Positions 52,580 through 62,528 of a stretch of DNA of 64,000 bases are shown here, in pieces. The notes below the pieces were generated by a model. The model did not search any database and had not been told where the DNA came from. It saw only the letters and a program-made list of their open reading frames with translations. Both the position numbers and the translations under genes were made by a program. Each line of letters starts with the position of its first letter. Positions within the stretch are counted from its first letter, which is position 1. The stretch is from the NCBI RefSeq assembly GCF_023161665.1, contig NZ_JALNTW010000012.1, forward strand, positions 1 through 64,000. Reading direction: 5' to 3'. Source of the stretch: Shewanella sp. 1CM18E (lineage in GTDB: Bacteria; Pseudomonadota; Gammaproteobacteria; Enterobacterales; Shewanellaceae).

Positions 52580-53857
52580 ATGATGACCCCCAGAGAAGAT
52601 CTAGAGCAACTTTACCGCGCGGCAAGCAACCAGTTTGACCTAACCGAAGCTTCTCACCAAGAGGCGCTGCTAGAATTAGCAGACTCTTTACTCGATCTGC
52701 AACGAACTCCGCCAGAGCAGCTGATTTTGCTATCGCAAAAAGAGGACTGCCCACTAGCCTTTCAACTTGCTGTTAAGCTTGTGCTTTCAAGACAATATGC
52801 CGAACAAATTAAACAACCAATCACAGTGGGTGTCGTCTTTGCTATGTGGGGAGAACACCATAGATTATTGGGTAAATCCAGCAACAACCCTAACGGTGAA
52901 AACTCATTGCTAACCAAAGTCAATCAATTAGATTGGATCTGCCGCGACACCCCCATCGACTGGCGCTTATATCCAGTTGACGATGGCTGCCCTCACGCAA
53001 GTTTCGATATCGCTACTCGGATAGCCGAAAACTCGGCCCAAAGCGCTAAAATTCAGGTACTAAAACTCAGCGATGGCATTAAGCTTGAGCACGGCCCTTT
53101 GGCAAACCTGCAGCACGTTGATGACTCCAAAAAAGGCGGCGCGATTATTCACGGCTGTGTAAAAGCCTTAGAAGACAATGTCGATGCAGTGCTATATACC
53201 GATGCGGATAACTCAGTGCATATGGGGCAATTAGGCCTAATACTGCAGCCCTTTATTGAGCAACATGCACAAGTCGTACTGGGCAACCGAAAACATCCAA
53301 TGTCAGTGTTGGTAAAACAAGAACAACGCTGGGGAGTAGGGATCAAGACTCTGCGCCATATGCAAAGAATGGTCGGTTCGAGTATCTTCTCTAAAGGCAT
53401 TCACGATACACAAGCGGCCTATAAACTGTTTAGCCGTGAAGCACTTTTTTGCATTTTAGCTAAACCAAGCGTATTTGATTTTTCATTCGATACTGATTGG
53501 ATTCTGGCGGCTATGCAGCACAACCTAAAAATAGATACTATCCCCTTTGCTTTTGTTGATTCAGCAGCAGAATCAGCCTCTATCACTCAAGGGCCCATGA
53601 GCACTTGGTTAACCTTGTTACAGGGGCTCGTTACCGCCCTAAGAGCCAGAAATATTTATTACAGTAAAGAGATGGCACAAGTGATTGATGAGCATGTTAG
53701 AACTGCTGAAGATCTTGAATTAATCATAGATACGCTACCCGATGAATTACTGAATGCCAAAGACTGCGAGCTTGGCAATGAGGCCTTAATGACCCCACTG
53801 GCATTATCCACTTGGTTAGCCAAGGTCAAAGCGGCGCCATTTGAGTCCAGCTTATAA
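52580..53857 (+). CDS. GT-A family 2-like glycosyltransferase
   Basis: A 425-residue soluble glycosyltransferase. TVGVVFAMWGE near 82, a long nucleotide-binding Rossmann-like region (YPVDDGCPHASF near 135), metal site LYTDADNSVH near 208, and KGIHDTQAAYKLFSREAL near 272 (similar to dolichol-phosphate mannosyltransferase-type GT2s). No TM segment is apparent. It may add a side-chain sugar or prime the polymer. The 143-bp gap before it suggests its own translation signals and possibly its own promoter. Confidence 0.82.
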   Translation: MMTPREDLEQLYRAASNQFDLTEASHQEALLELADSLLDLQRTPPEQLILLSQKEDCPLAFQLAVKLVLSRQYAEQIKQPITVGVVFAMWGEHHRLLGKSSNNPNGENSLLTKVNQLDWICRDTPIDWRLYPVDDGCPHASFDIATRIAENSAQSAKIQVLKLSDGIKLEHGPLANLQHVDDSKKGGAIIHGCVKALEDNVDAVLYTDADNSVHMGQLGLILQPFIEQHAQVVLGNRKHPMSVLVKQEQRWGVGIKTLRHMQRMVGSSIFSKGIHDTQAAYKLFSREALFCILAKPSVFDFSFDTDWILAAMQHNLKIDTIPFAFVDSAAESASITQGPMSTWLTLLQGLVTALRARNIYYSKEMAQVIDEHVRTAEDLELIIDTLPDELLNAKDCELGNEALMTPLALSTWLAKVKAAPFESSL

Positions 53858-53900
53858 CCTCAACAAGTACATTGGATGTAGCCAAGCAAGGAAGCGAGTG

Positions 53901-54227
53901 ATGATAAAAATTGAAGAACTTAAGGCAATATGCGGTGATGATGACTCTATGGTGGAAATGCTGCTAAACCTATACATGGAAGAATATGGTCAATGCGATA
54001 GTGTCATTCAACAAAGGTACATGAGTGACGATCTCGATGGTTTATTCAAAATATCCCATGAATTAAAAGGTATGTTTAGCAATCTCTGTGCGCAAGATGC
54101 TATGACTTTAGCCCAAATCGTAGAGTCTAGCTCACAAGCAGGTACATTACCGGAAGAGAGCGCCATCAAAGATCTATGCCAAGAAATTCGTGCAATTAAT
54201 CAGCAAATCAACACTATATTAGTCTAA
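53901..54227 (+). CDS. Stand-alone Hpt phosphotransfer protein
   Basis: A 108-residue four-helix protein with the phospho-acceptor motif ISHELKGMFSNLC (His near 52), typical of Hpt domains. It has no other domain. Free Hpt proteins relay phosphate between a hybrid kinase receiver and a response regulator. The hybrid kinase at 58762-61422 has no Hpt domain, and the REC-PP2C protein at 42253-43455 needs a donor, so this gene could connect them. The ATG at 53901 follows AAGGAAG. Confidence 0.85.
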   Translation: MIKIEELKAICGDDDSMVEMLLNLYMEEYGQCDSVIQQRYMSDDLDGLFKISHELKGMFSNLCAQDAMTLAQIVESSSQAGTLPEESAIKDLCQEIRAINQQINTILV

Positions 54228-54246
54228 GTAATGGTTCAGTGATGGC

Positions 54247-55728
54247 ATGCCCAAAACTCACCACTCAAGCTATTGCTTCTTCATTTTACTGTTCGCGGCA
54301 CTAATAAATACTTGTGCCGCGGCTTCAGCTCCTGAGTTGCCCGCCCAACCACAAAGCATTTCACGTAATTTACAACATACAAAAGACTCACCCCCAGTAA
54401 TCATCCACTTTCAACGCCGAGCGGTGATCCCGAAGGTTAGTCATGACTCAGAATTAGTCACTCAAGCTGACCAAACGAACCAGACTAAACAAGTATCCGC
54501 GAAAATTACCCCAACAGCGACAGAGCTAAACCCAACTAAGCACACAGCCGTTATTGAGTTAACTCGCCATGAAAAATTACTCATCAATAAAGCCAAACGC
54601 TATTTTGATAGAAACTGGAATGCGACTACAGGTTTGATTGATTCAGTACAAGGCTACACTCACGCAACCATGTGGGATGTCGCTAGTGGTATCGGCGGAT
54701 TATTAGCGCTTGAAGCACTATCTGAAAACTCGCAACAACTCACGGAATTCAGGCTCGAAAAAATGCTCGATACGCTACTCGAGTTGCCGCTATATAAAGC
54801 GACCTTACCCAATAGACAATATAATACTCGTACAGCTCAGCCCTCAGGCAGAATGAGTCAAACAGCTGCTAATGGTAATGGCTGGTCTGCACTAGACTTA
54901 GGCAGGCTGTATATTTGGCTGGAAATACTCAAGCGCCACAAACCTTTTCTGGCCAATAAAATACACCAACTCAAATCTAAGTGGTTGCTTGAGCGTGCTA
55001 CTCACAAGGGCAACTTATACGGCACTAAGCTGACCTCTAAAAAAGAATACTTTCGCCAAGAAGGCCGTTTAGGCTATTTACAATATGCTGCAACCGGCTA
55101 CCAACTTGCGGGCCTAAATGTTGCTACCGCTTTTGAATGTGACAAACTCGAAACCACTGAATTGGATGGTATTAAGCTGCTTATTGATAAAGGCAATTTA
55201 CCCTTTTTCACTTTAGACCCTTACCTACTCTACGCCATAGAAATAGGCTATGAGGAATCATGCTGGAATCAGCTTTTATCTCTATATCAATTGCATAAAC
55301 AAAATGCGCAAACGACTAGCAAACTCTCAGCCTACGCTGAAGACTCGTTAAACAAAGCACCTTGGTTTTTATACAACAATATCACTTACCAAGGTAAGCC
55401 TTGGCAAAGTGTATCTCACTCAGGCAAAGCTGTTAGTTACCCACAAACCTTTAGCAATAAAGCGGCATTTGCTATGAGCGTTCTTTTTGATGAAGCCTAT
55501 AGCCAACAGCTTGCCGAACTCGTTATTAGTAATAGCGCTCGTCATAACGTTATCCCAACTGGCCTTTATGCCAACGGTAAAACAAATACCGCCTATAATA
55601 TAAATACTAACTCACTGATCTTAGTCAGTCTTTGGTATAAATCTCGCGCCCAGCGGGCAATTCTCCCCTCCTTGGGGCAACGAGAGACTAAACAAGAAAC
55701 TACGGCTATATCAGCCATAAACCATTAA
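54247..55728 (+). CDS. DUF3131 protein P4, exported, with altered motif residues
   Basis: A 493-residue exported protein with a signal peptide (about 8-27) and a Pro/Thr-rich linker to about 105, then a DUF3131 domain. It retains TMWDVASG near 141 and GWSALDLGR, but the EEYA block is GRLGYLQYAATG near 270, the NKAYNTQ block is NRQYNTR without VDY, and the ESY block is LDPYLLYAIEIG. These changes differ from those in P3. It is the most diverged paralogue and stands apart from the P1-P3 run. Confidence 0.82.
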   Translation: MPKTHHSSYCFFILLFAALINTCAAASAPELPAQPQSISRNLQHTKDSPPVIIHFQRRAVIPKVSHDSELVTQADQTNQTKQVSAKITPTATELNPTKHTAVIELTRHEKLLINKAKRYFDRNWNATTGLIDSVQGYTHATMWDVASGIGGLLALEALSENSQQLTEFRLEKMLDTLLELPLYKATLPNRQYNTRTAQPSGRMSQTAANGNGWSALDLGRLYIWLEILKRHKPFLANKIHQLKSKWLLERATHKGNLYGTKLTSKKEYFRQEGRLGYLQYAATGYQLAGLNVATAFECDKLETTELDGIKLLIDKGNLPFFTLDPYLLYAIEIGYEESCWNQLLSLYQLHKQNAQTTSKLSAYAEDSLNKAPWFLYNNITYQGKPWQSVSHSGKAVSYPQTFSNKAAFAMSVLFDEAYSQQLAELVISNSARHNVIPTGLYANGKTNTAYNINTNSLILVSLWYKSRAQRAILPSLGQRETKQETTAISAINH

Positions 55729-55829
55729 AAAATAATATGGCAGTAGCAGCCACAATCACTGCAAGATACACAGTATATAATCATTTATAGGGAGCGCAGG
55801 CAGCAAGCGCATTCAGGCAAGGAAGCAGA

Positions 55830-56849
55830 TTGACTCAACGTTTAATGTGGAAAAACAGTAGCAATACTAAAGTTGTTACCTTGCTAGGTATCAGTTCTCT
55901 GCTCACATTTTCGAGCAGCGCCGCTGAGCACCAAACTCAAATGGCTAAACATGCTCCTAAGAGTAATCCTGCAGCCATTATCAATACGCCTCCAACACCT
56001 ACCACAGATAATCCAAGTGAGAGCGAAGCTGAGCTAGTTTGGAAAGGGATAAGTAGTTCGTTTATGCTGCCTATCGAAGAATGGGATGCAGATATACCTT
56101 GGTACAAGCGATGGAGTGCTAGCATCAACCTAGGCTATCCGTTAGTAGACACGCCGGCAGTATTACCCGCAAACTCGACCACAGGACCAAGTAATCAAAA
56201 CTTCACCGCTAGCCTGTCATTAAAATATGCCATCATAGGTAATTGGTTTGTTTCAGCCACCGCTTATCACTATTTTGATAAAGATCTGCAGCAAGCGTGG
56301 AACCCGGACTTTACCTATGTGTTTGGTTATAGCGACTGGCGACCATATACATTTAGCCTGCTCTACTCAAATTACGGTGGTAACCGCTTCAACCCAAGCG
56401 ATGGAGTTAAGCGCACAAAGTTCTCGCAAGGAACTTGGTCATTAGGTTGGAAGTTTCCTGTGACTAAACCCTTTATTGACTGGCTATCGTTTACTGATGA
56501 TGGCGCTATTGGCTGCCAAATTGATTATAACTACACGCCTGAGTATTTCGATTTAGAAAGTGTTGAATATAAAACGCAACATCAAACCGTTAGTTTAGGT
56601 TGTAAGTATTCCATTGTCGGGAATTGGTATGTCAACGCGACGGCATTTTATTATTTAGATAGTGCGCAGAAACAGCCCTGGAACCCCGACTTTACTTATG
56701 GCTTTGGCTACTTTGACTGGCGCCCAGGCACGATTACTGTGCAATACAATAACTACTCAGGTAATCGCTGGAATAGTGCAGATAGAGGACCTGATACCGG
56801 CCGCTTTAAAGATGGATCCATCAGCATTAGTTACTCATTCAAGTTCTAA
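55830..56849 (+). CDS. Outer-membrane barrel with internal duplication
   Basis: A 339-residue predicted outer-membrane protein with a signal peptide (about 15-32, ...SSSAAEH). Two homologous units lie at about 129-192 and 255-318; each has NW(F/Y)V(S/N)ATA, (Q)xWNPDFTY, FGY-x-DWRP and NY-x-GNR. The C-terminus SISYSFKF is a barrel signature. A TTG at 55830 with AAGGAAG upstream is preferred; ATG 55845 is an alternative. As the only barrel of the locus it could export the polysaccharide. Confidence 0.8.
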   Translation: MTQRLMWKNSSNTKVVTLLGISSLLTFSSSAAEHQTQMAKHAPKSNPAAIINTPPTPTTDNPSESEAELVWKGISSSFMLPIEEWDADIPWYKRWSASINLGYPLVDTPAVLPANSTTGPSNQNFTASLSLKYAIIGNWFVSATAYHYFDKDLQQAWNPDFTYVFGYSDWRPYTFSLLYSNYGGNRFNPSDGVKRTKFSQGTWSLGWKFPVTKPFIDWLSFTDDGAIGCQIDYNYTPEYFDLESVEYKTQHQTVSLGCKYSIVGNWYVNATAFYYLDSAQKQPWNPDFTYGFGYFDWRPGTITVQYNNYSGNRWNSADRGPDTGRFKDGSISISYSFKF

Positions 56850-56876
56850 CACTCCACTCGCTAGCAATCTAGATTA

Positions 56877-57134
56877 TCATTTCAAACGATTAAATATCTT
56901 TTGCTGGCAGTTAGGACAAAAATAAGAATGCCGATGGATCTTAGCGTGGCACTCTGGACAAGGAAGCTTTCGGCGGTCTTTACTGAATAAAAGTAATAAC
57001 ACGCCAATTGGTCCCAATACATAACCTAATAGCGCCCCTGCTACAACATTGCCCTTGCTATAACCAATAACGGTTGAGAGCACTAGCATTGCCAAGTAAA
57101 AAACTAGCCAAAATAGAATGTTATCCATAATCAA
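56877..57134 (-). CDS. Small membrane protein with zinc ribbon
   Basis: An 85-residue protein: two TM helices (about 5-25, 28-50) followed by a zinc ribbon (CPECHAKIHRHSYFCPNC, C-x2-C...C-x2-C). It overlaps the stop of the preceding minus-strand porin gene by 4 bp, so it is co-transcribed. Role unknown. Confidence 0.72.
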   Translation of the reverse strand: MIMDNILFWLVFYLAMLVLSTVIGYSKGNVVAGALLGYVLGPIGVLLLLFSKDRRKLPCPECHAKIHRHSYFCPNCQQKIFNRLK

Positions 57135-58168
57135 AATACAAAATTGATGCTGAGGGTCACTAAATCAACATCTGAGCTTTCATCGTATTCAAGGGGCGAT
57201 GTAATAAATTGCCCCCGATTTCCCTCCTCGCTGGAGAAGACCATTTGGTACTCTAAATTTAACGAAATGGTGGATGTCGCATCGTATCTAACGCCCGCAG
57301 TTACCCCTTTACTCTTGCGGGACTGATGACTTTCGGCGTAGGTTAAATAAGGAGAGAAATCATCAAAGGTATAGATCATAGAGGCATACCAATTAGCTTG
57401 AATACGATCAACCTCAACCTCTGCCATCCATAACCATGACTCATAACTGTATTCCGCACCTAAGGTGTAAATATCAAGTTTTTCAGTTACAGGAAAGGGG
57501 CGTTGAGTATATTTAACTTGCATATAGCCACTGTGAACTCGGTAATTGAAGCCAACTAAATCCACATACATTCCGGCCATATATTCGGTATCAAACTCTA
57601 ACTTTAGATTACCTAAATCCACTTCATTTAAGCGTTCAAATCCATAATAAGGTGACACGGTTAGCTGCAAACCATCAGATAACTCGTAGTTCCAAGCGAG
57701 TGATAAACCATCGTATGAAGTGAAGCCCAAAATACTGTCATAAACTTCTTGTGGCGGGCGAGCCCAAGGATAAGCTTGTCCCACATAATAGTACTCAGAG
57801 GCTAAAAATAGTGGCAACCTCAATCGCCCTGCTCTTACCTCAAACTCATTGTGCTCATAAGATAGGTAAGCCCATTCAAGCTCAGGATCACTCCATTTAT
57901 CTTGAGTGCGTTTAACCACTTGGCCAGAGGCCGCAAAACCATCAAAAATATCCACATCTAACTGCAAACCAAAAACCGTATCGCAGTCATAGCAAGCTTC
58001 ATCAGTAATTTCGCGACTGATGAATAATGGCGTGCGATTGTCAGTTTTACTGATTGCAGTAGAGCCAAAACCACTTAGGTTAATATTATCGGTGAGCTCA
58101 ATAGCAGCCATTGCAGGGCTAAGCAGCAACATAGGTAAAGCAAAAGCGGCAATTCGACGAAATAACAT
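57131..58168 (-). CDS. Porin-like outer-membrane protein
   Basis: A 345-residue predicted barrel with signal peptide (about 1-21, ...SPAMAAIE) and OprP/phosphate-porin-like pattern (LSYEHNEFEVRAGRLRLPLF near 103). The C-terminus LSINFVF is a barrel signature. It has paired Cys (CYDCD near 58). It starts 2 bp after the binding-protein gene, so the two are translationally coupled. Confidence 0.82.
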   Translation of the reverse strand: MLFRRIAAFALPMLLLSPAMAAIELTDNINLSGFGSTAISKTDNRTPLFISREITDEACYDCDTVFGLQLDVDIFDGFAASGQVVKRTQDKWSDPELEWAYLSYEHNEFEVRAGRLRLPLFLASEYYYVGQAYPWARPPQEVYDSILGFTSYDGLSLAWNYELSDGLQLTVSPYYGFERLNEVDLGNLKLEFDTEYMAGMYVDLVGFNYRVHSGYMQVKYTQRPFPVTEKLDIYTLGAEYSYESWLWMAEVEVDRIQANWYASMIYTFDDFSPYLTYAESHQSRKSKGVTAGVRYDATSTISLNLEYQMVFSSEEGNRGQFITSPLEYDESSDVDLVTLSINFVF

Positions 58169-58170
58169 GA

Positions 58171-58659
58171 CTACTCTCCCTGTGGCACGGTTATTAATAT
58201 GTTCACTTCTTCAGGTACTGACTCAATAGGCGCATAAGCAATGCCATTAGGATTATCGTTTAACCATTTTAAAATTTGCTTGATATCGTCACTATCTAGT
58301 TCTTCAGGTGGGGAGCCCTTGCCAGAAAAAGCCAGCCCAGCCCAATAGCCATTCATTTGAGAAACGGACTTACCTAATAACATTTTATAGAAGTCTTCAC
58401 GATGAATAGACGCCTCGGGCAAATCGACCAAAACGATCTTTAAACTACCTGAGATCCGCTTTGATTTTCCGCGATAAAGCATACGTGCTTTGCTTTTACT
58501 TAACGGTGGCAAATCATTGTTTAAACTGAAAACTGCAAATTCGACATCACCATTTTCAGCAACAACGGCTGACGCGTTAACTGAGGCGAAAAGGAATAGA
58601 AGTACGACAAAAAACGAGCGGCATAGCAGCCGTATTAGCCTGTTTAGTCCCTTAAACAT
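58171..58659 (-). CDS. PstS-like periplasmic binding protein, short
   Basis: A 162-residue exported protein related to phosphate-type periplasmic binding domains: LSKSKARMLYRGKSKRISG near 52, HREDFYKMLLGKSVSQMNGYWAGLAFSGKGSPP near 86, and a C-terminal GIAYAP segment. It is about half the length of PstS and has no ABC transporter partner. It is divergent from a hybrid histidine kinase and coupled to a porin, so it may sense or present a ligand to that kinase. Confidence 0.78.
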   Translation of the reverse strand: MFKGLNRLIRLLCRSFFVVLLFLFASVNASAVVAENGDVEFAVFSLNNDLPPLSKSKARMLYRGKSKRISGSLKIVLVDLPEASIHREDFYKMLLGKSVSQMNGYWAGLAFSGKGSPPEELDSDDIKQILKWLNDNPNGIAYAPIESVPEEVNILITVPQGE

Positions 58660-58761
58660 TAAAAACCCTCAGTCCTAGATAGTTTTGTACTATGCTGAAT
58701 ATAGTAAAGCCTTGTTTAAACCACAAGATAACCGCTAACTTGTTCAATTCATGGAGCAGAA

Positions 58762-61422
58762 ATGAACTTATTGAACCATTTTTCAATAAAAACACGGATG
58801 TTGGCGCTTGTCCTTTTGCCTCTTATCTTCGCCTCGTTTTTATCTGGCTTAGAAATCAAAGCCCAAAGAAGCCATGTTCAGCAATTAAATACAGTCAATC
58901 ATAAAATCGACTTTCTGCAATCATTATCAAATTTAAATAACAACATTAACCAAGCGAGAGAGGAGCTATTTAGACTTGGTGTTAATGTCGATTTCAACCA
59001 ATTAAATGCAGCGATTAAAGATGTAGAGCAGCAGTTACCAAAAGCTTTTACACCTCAGTATGCTGCAGAGATGCAATCTTGGCTTGAAAGTATGACTAGT
59101 GCCACAGGTGAGCTTGCTGAAGTTGATGCCTTGGGGCTAAATGATTGGTCTGTTTGGATCAATGAACTACAAGTTCAAGCCATTAATACCTTAGAGAAAG
59201 ATCGCTCAGACGTTAGTGAAGAAATTACTCGTGAACTCGCCATCTTATATCAGCTGCAATGGCTTTCATTATGGTCAACCGAAGAAAAATGGTTAATTAA
59301 TCAATTACTATTAAATCGCAACAGCAGTGAATTACTCAACCAACTTAATACCATCACCGAACGTCAGCAGCTTTATGTTGAAAGGTTTATTGATATCAAC
59401 GCCAAACCAGAGCAAGTATCACTACTGCTCAACACCTTTTCTGATAAAGCATTCGAACAAAGTTACCAGCTTAGGAGCCATATTTTAAATGGCGATACCT
59501 TAGCTGAAGATCCACAACAAAGTCTGGCAGCCTTTGCCCAGCGCCTAAGCTCGATACAATTTGTTGTTGGGACTTTTTCTAGCCAATTAACGAACAATAT
59601 TCACAACGAAATCGAGCAATCAAAAAACCTAATTCTGTTATTTTGCGCAGCACTGTTCATTTCACTGTTAATCATTGGCTTGATAGGCGCCAACTTATAT
59701 GGCCGTATCATCAACTACTTACGTCATGTCATAAAAACCATGTCGCAAATTGAAGAAACCCATGATTACTCGAAAAAAATCAATGAAAGTGGCCATGATG
59801 AACTAAGCCTGTTTTCCAACAAACTTAATAACCTGATTAACGAGCGCCATCAAAATGAGCAAAAGATTCTTCGAGCAAAGTCCGAAGCAGAAAAAGCCAA
59901 CCAAGCTAAAAGTTCATTCTTGGCCAATATGTCTCATGAAATTAGAACCCCACTAAACGGTATTATTGGTATGTCAGATATTATGGCTGGCACTAAGCTA
60001 ACAGCCATTCAAAATGAATATCTGCAAACCATTGAAACCTCATCGCAAACCTTATTGCTATTAATTAACGACATCCTCGATTTATCAAAAATCGAATCTG
60101 GAAATCTGTCTATCACCAATACGGATGCCAATATTACCGAGGTAATTTACGACACTTTAACCATAGTGCTGGCAAAAGTTGCAGAGAAAAATCTCACTTT
60201 AGAAGTGGAAATTGACGATGAAATCCCTTACCTGATCTCGCTCGACGAACATCGTATGCGACAGGTGTTAATGAACTTATTCTCCAATGCAGTCAAATTC
60301 ACTAACGAAGGTAGTATCAAAGTCGTAGCTAAATGCACTAAAGACACTGCTGGCTATATTGATATGCAAATAAGCATTCACGACACTGGAATAGGGATTG
60401 CCAAAGAGAAACAAGAGCAAATATTCTCTCCTTTCACCCAAGAGGATGACACTATTACGCGCCAATTTGGCGGCACCGGCCTAGGATTGGCAATTTGTAA
60501 GCAGTTAGTCGAGTTAATGGGCGGAACGATTAGCATCAGCTCAGTTAAAGGTGAAGGATGTTGCTTTACCATCGCGCTAAAGTCACAAATCATCACTATG
60601 GAAAAACCTACTTCGAATCAATTCGAAGGGTTAACTGCAGCGCTTATCTCTAATAATTCTCAGTTAAATCAGCTGCTAGACAAAGAGTGTCAACAGCAAG
60701 GATTCAACCTCAATTATCACTACCAATCATGTTTTGACTTGCTCCAAGATAAGCAAACATTCGATTTACTGTTTGTAGATAGCTCATGCTCAACCAGAGA
60801 TGCTATTAGCACTTTGCCTGAATTACTGCAGCAAAAGAATATTTTCACCATTGCGGTAAACACGCCTACAGAAAAACGAACTCAAGACAATATGGATGCG
60901 ACTATTACTCTGCCACTGCTGGGTAACCGCTTTAAAAACGCAATTCACAATGGTATTGAACGCCGTGACTTACGCCTAAAACAACATTGTGCAACATCAG
61001 ATAATAGCGGTAAAAATAGCAATGAAACGGACAAAGTTAATGTGGTTATTTTGATCGTTGAAGATAATCTAGTGAATCAAAAGGTCGCATCATTACTGAT
61101 CAAGCAAGCAGGCTTTGATTTTATCATCGCCAATAATGGCCAAGAGGCCTATGAATTTATCAGCACAGGAGAAGCAATTCACGCCATCTTGATGGACTGC
61201 ATGATGCCAGTTATGGATGGGTTCACTGCAACCGAGAAAATTAGAGCCTGGGAAAGTGACAACTCGCAGCAACGCTTACCTATCATTGCCCTAACAGCAA
61301 GTGTGCTCGATCAAGATATTCAAAAATGCTATCAGTCAGGTATGGACGACTACCTTGCTAAGCCATTTAAAAAAGAAGCCTTACTGCACAAGCTAAGAAC
61401 AATTCCCAAACTGGCCAGCTAG
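58762..61422 (+). CDS. Hybrid sensor histidine kinase
   Basis: An 886-residue kinase. TM1 (about 12-30) and TM2 (about 293-318) flank a helical periplasmic domain (NIT-like). HAMP linker follows; HisKA has [15 protein letters not shown] (His near 398); HATPase has [19 protein letters not shown] and [11 protein letters not shown] degenerate receiver (about 615-740) precedes a canonical receiver (about 760-880) with [11 protein letters not shown] and LAKPF. No Hpt domain is present, so phosphotransfer needs a separate Hpt protein such as 53901-54227. Divergent from the binding protein/porin operon. Its target is not linked by sequence alone. Confidence 0.9.
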   Translation: MNLLNHFSIKTRMLALVLLPLIFASFLSGLEIKAQRSHVQQLNTVNHKIDFLQSLSNLNNNINQAREELFRLGVNVDFNQLNAAIKDVEQQLPKAFTPQYAAEMQSWLESMTSATGELAEVDALGLNDWSVWINELQVQAINTLEKDRSDVSEEITRELAILYQLQWLSLWSTEEKWLINQLLLNRNSSELLNQLNTITERQQLYVERFIDINAKPEQVSLLLNTFSDKAFEQSYQLRSHILNGDTLAEDPQQSLAAFAQRLSSIQFVVGTFSSQLTNNIHNEIEQSKNLILLFCAALFISLLIIGLIGANLYGRIINYLRHVIKTMSQIEETHDYSKKINESGHDELSLFSNKLNNLINERHQNEQKILRAKSEAEKANQAKSSFLANMSHEIRTPLNGIIGMSDIMAGTKLTAIQNEYLQTIETSSQTLLLLINDILDLSKIESGNLSITNTDANITEVIYDTLTIVLAKVAEKNLTLEVEIDDEIPYLISLDEHRMRQVLMNLFSNAVKFTNEGSIKVVAKCTKDTAGYIDMQISIHDTGIGIAKEKQEQIFSPFTQEDDTITRQFGGTGLGLAICKQLVELMGGTISISSVKGEGCCFTIALKSQIITMEKPTSNQFEGLTAALISNNSQLNQLLDKECQQQGFNLNYHYQSCFDLLQDKQTFDLLFVDSSCSTRDAISTLPELLQQKNIFTIAVNTPTEKRTQDNMDATITLPLLGNRFKNAIHNGIERRDLRLKQHCATSDNSGKNSNETDKVNVVILIVEDNLVNQKVASLLIKQAGFDFIIANNGQEAYEFISTGEAIHAILMDCMMPVMDGFTATEKIRAWESDNSQQRLPIIALTASVLDQDIQKCYQSGMDDYLAKPFKKEALLHKLRTIPKLAS

Positions 61423-61465
61423 TAAACTAAGCAAGTTTATTACTTACTTCTACACTAAGAGAACG

Positions 61466-61486
61466 GTGGCAATAATAAGTTGCCAC
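61466..61486. terminator. Hairpin after hybrid kinase gene
   Basis: GTGGCAA and TTGCCAC form a 7-bp stem with a 7-base loop; AGAG/CTCT flanks can extend it. No strong T-tract. Confidence 0.45.
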
Positions 61487-61578
61487 TTACTCTCAGAAAA
61501 GGTTAGAAGTTATTATTCAAAGTCGTCTATTTATTCAACACTTGCATCTCATCTAGTAATCAGTTGAAATAAAGTTAC

Positions 61579-62484
61579 ATGAATGAGTTTAATGAGCTTT
61601 TTTCACAAGGTTATTGGTGGATCTCTTTGCTTGGCGGTATTCACTGCTTAGGCCTAGGTTTATATATCCGCTATATTTACAGTGAGCGCAGTGGTAATCA
61701 TAAAATCCTCGGTGCGATTTTTAGCTTAATGGCACTGTATTTTTTTACCGGTTTGCTCACCAACAGCAACGCCCCAGCGCCTCTCCAGCTATTGTTTATT
61801 TTAATCATTCCCGTCTATTTTTTGTTGATGCCACTGCTTTACCTGTATTGTGATCGCAGCTTAAATGACATTGAGCAGCCCATTGGATTCTCAGCTCATT
61901 TTTATTCCGCTATTCTAGTCGCAATATTAGTCATATTTACCGCGGCTTTCCGGCTGCTATTTGGTCACAACTGGCCACTATTCGAATTAGCACATTTATC
62001 AAAACTGACAGACTTACATCTGCTTAGCCTATTGCTTCCTGCACTGCTTTTCATTCAAACTGCGCTTTACTTTTTTTACATCATTAAGATGTTGAGCCGC
62101 TATCCAGGGCGAACTTCCAGAGTACATCAGGACTCATTAAAAGATATCAAGTTTCGCTGGTTACTGGTGCTAACACTTGCACTAATGAGTAACTGGTTAC
62201 TGAGAGCCTTACTTATCATTATCCCTTTCTATATCGACGACCAAGTATTTATCGTTAACCAAGCCGCGACAACGTTAATACTGTTATTAACCATTTATTT
62301 ATTGGCAATATACGGTTTAAAACAGATCACTCGCGCTGCATTTTTACGTGGAAAATTAGCTCAACAACCTAAAAAGCCAATGCAGGCAAGCCAGCAACTA
62401 CTTAGCTCTGAAGAACTAGCCTATTTGCAGCAATTAATGCAAGAAGATGAACAGAAAAAAGAAAAGCAACTCAAAGAAGACTAG
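61579..62484 (+). CDS. 7TM membrane protein resembling AraC-regulator sensor domain
   Basis: A 301-residue polytopic protein with seven probable TM helices (about 15-250) and a charged cytoplasmic tail (about 255-301) rich in Q, K and E. The layout matches the 7TM N-terminal half of membrane AraC-type regulators, but no helix-turn-helix follows. I see no frameshift remnant downstream; the stop is followed by a hairpin. It may be a truncated derivative or an independent sensor. Function unknown. Confidence 0.7.
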   Translation: MNEFNELFSQGYWWISLLGGIHCLGLGLYIRYIYSERSGNHKILGAIFSLMALYFFTGLLTNSNAPAPLQLLFILIIPVYFLLMPLLYLYCDRSLNDIEQPIGFSAHFYSAILVAILVIFTAAFRLLFGHNWPLFELAHLSKLTDLHLLSLLLPALLFIQTALYFFYIIKMLSRYPGRTSRVHQDSLKDIKFRWLLVLTLALMSNWLLRALLIIIPFYIDDQVFIVNQAATTLILLLTIYLLAIYGLKQITRAAFLRGKLAQQPKKPMQASQQLLSSEELAYLQQLMQEDEQKKEKQLKED

Positions 62485-62508
62485 CCGTAATCTTTGCAAA
62501 GATTACGG
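62485..62508. terminator. Palindromic hairpin between convergent genes
   Basis: CCGTAATCTTT and AAAGATTACGG, separated by GC, form an 11-bp perfect stem immediately after the 7TM gene stop and before the TetR gene end. No long T-tract. Confidence 0.6.
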
Positions 62509-62528
62509 TGTGATAATACTGTAACGGC

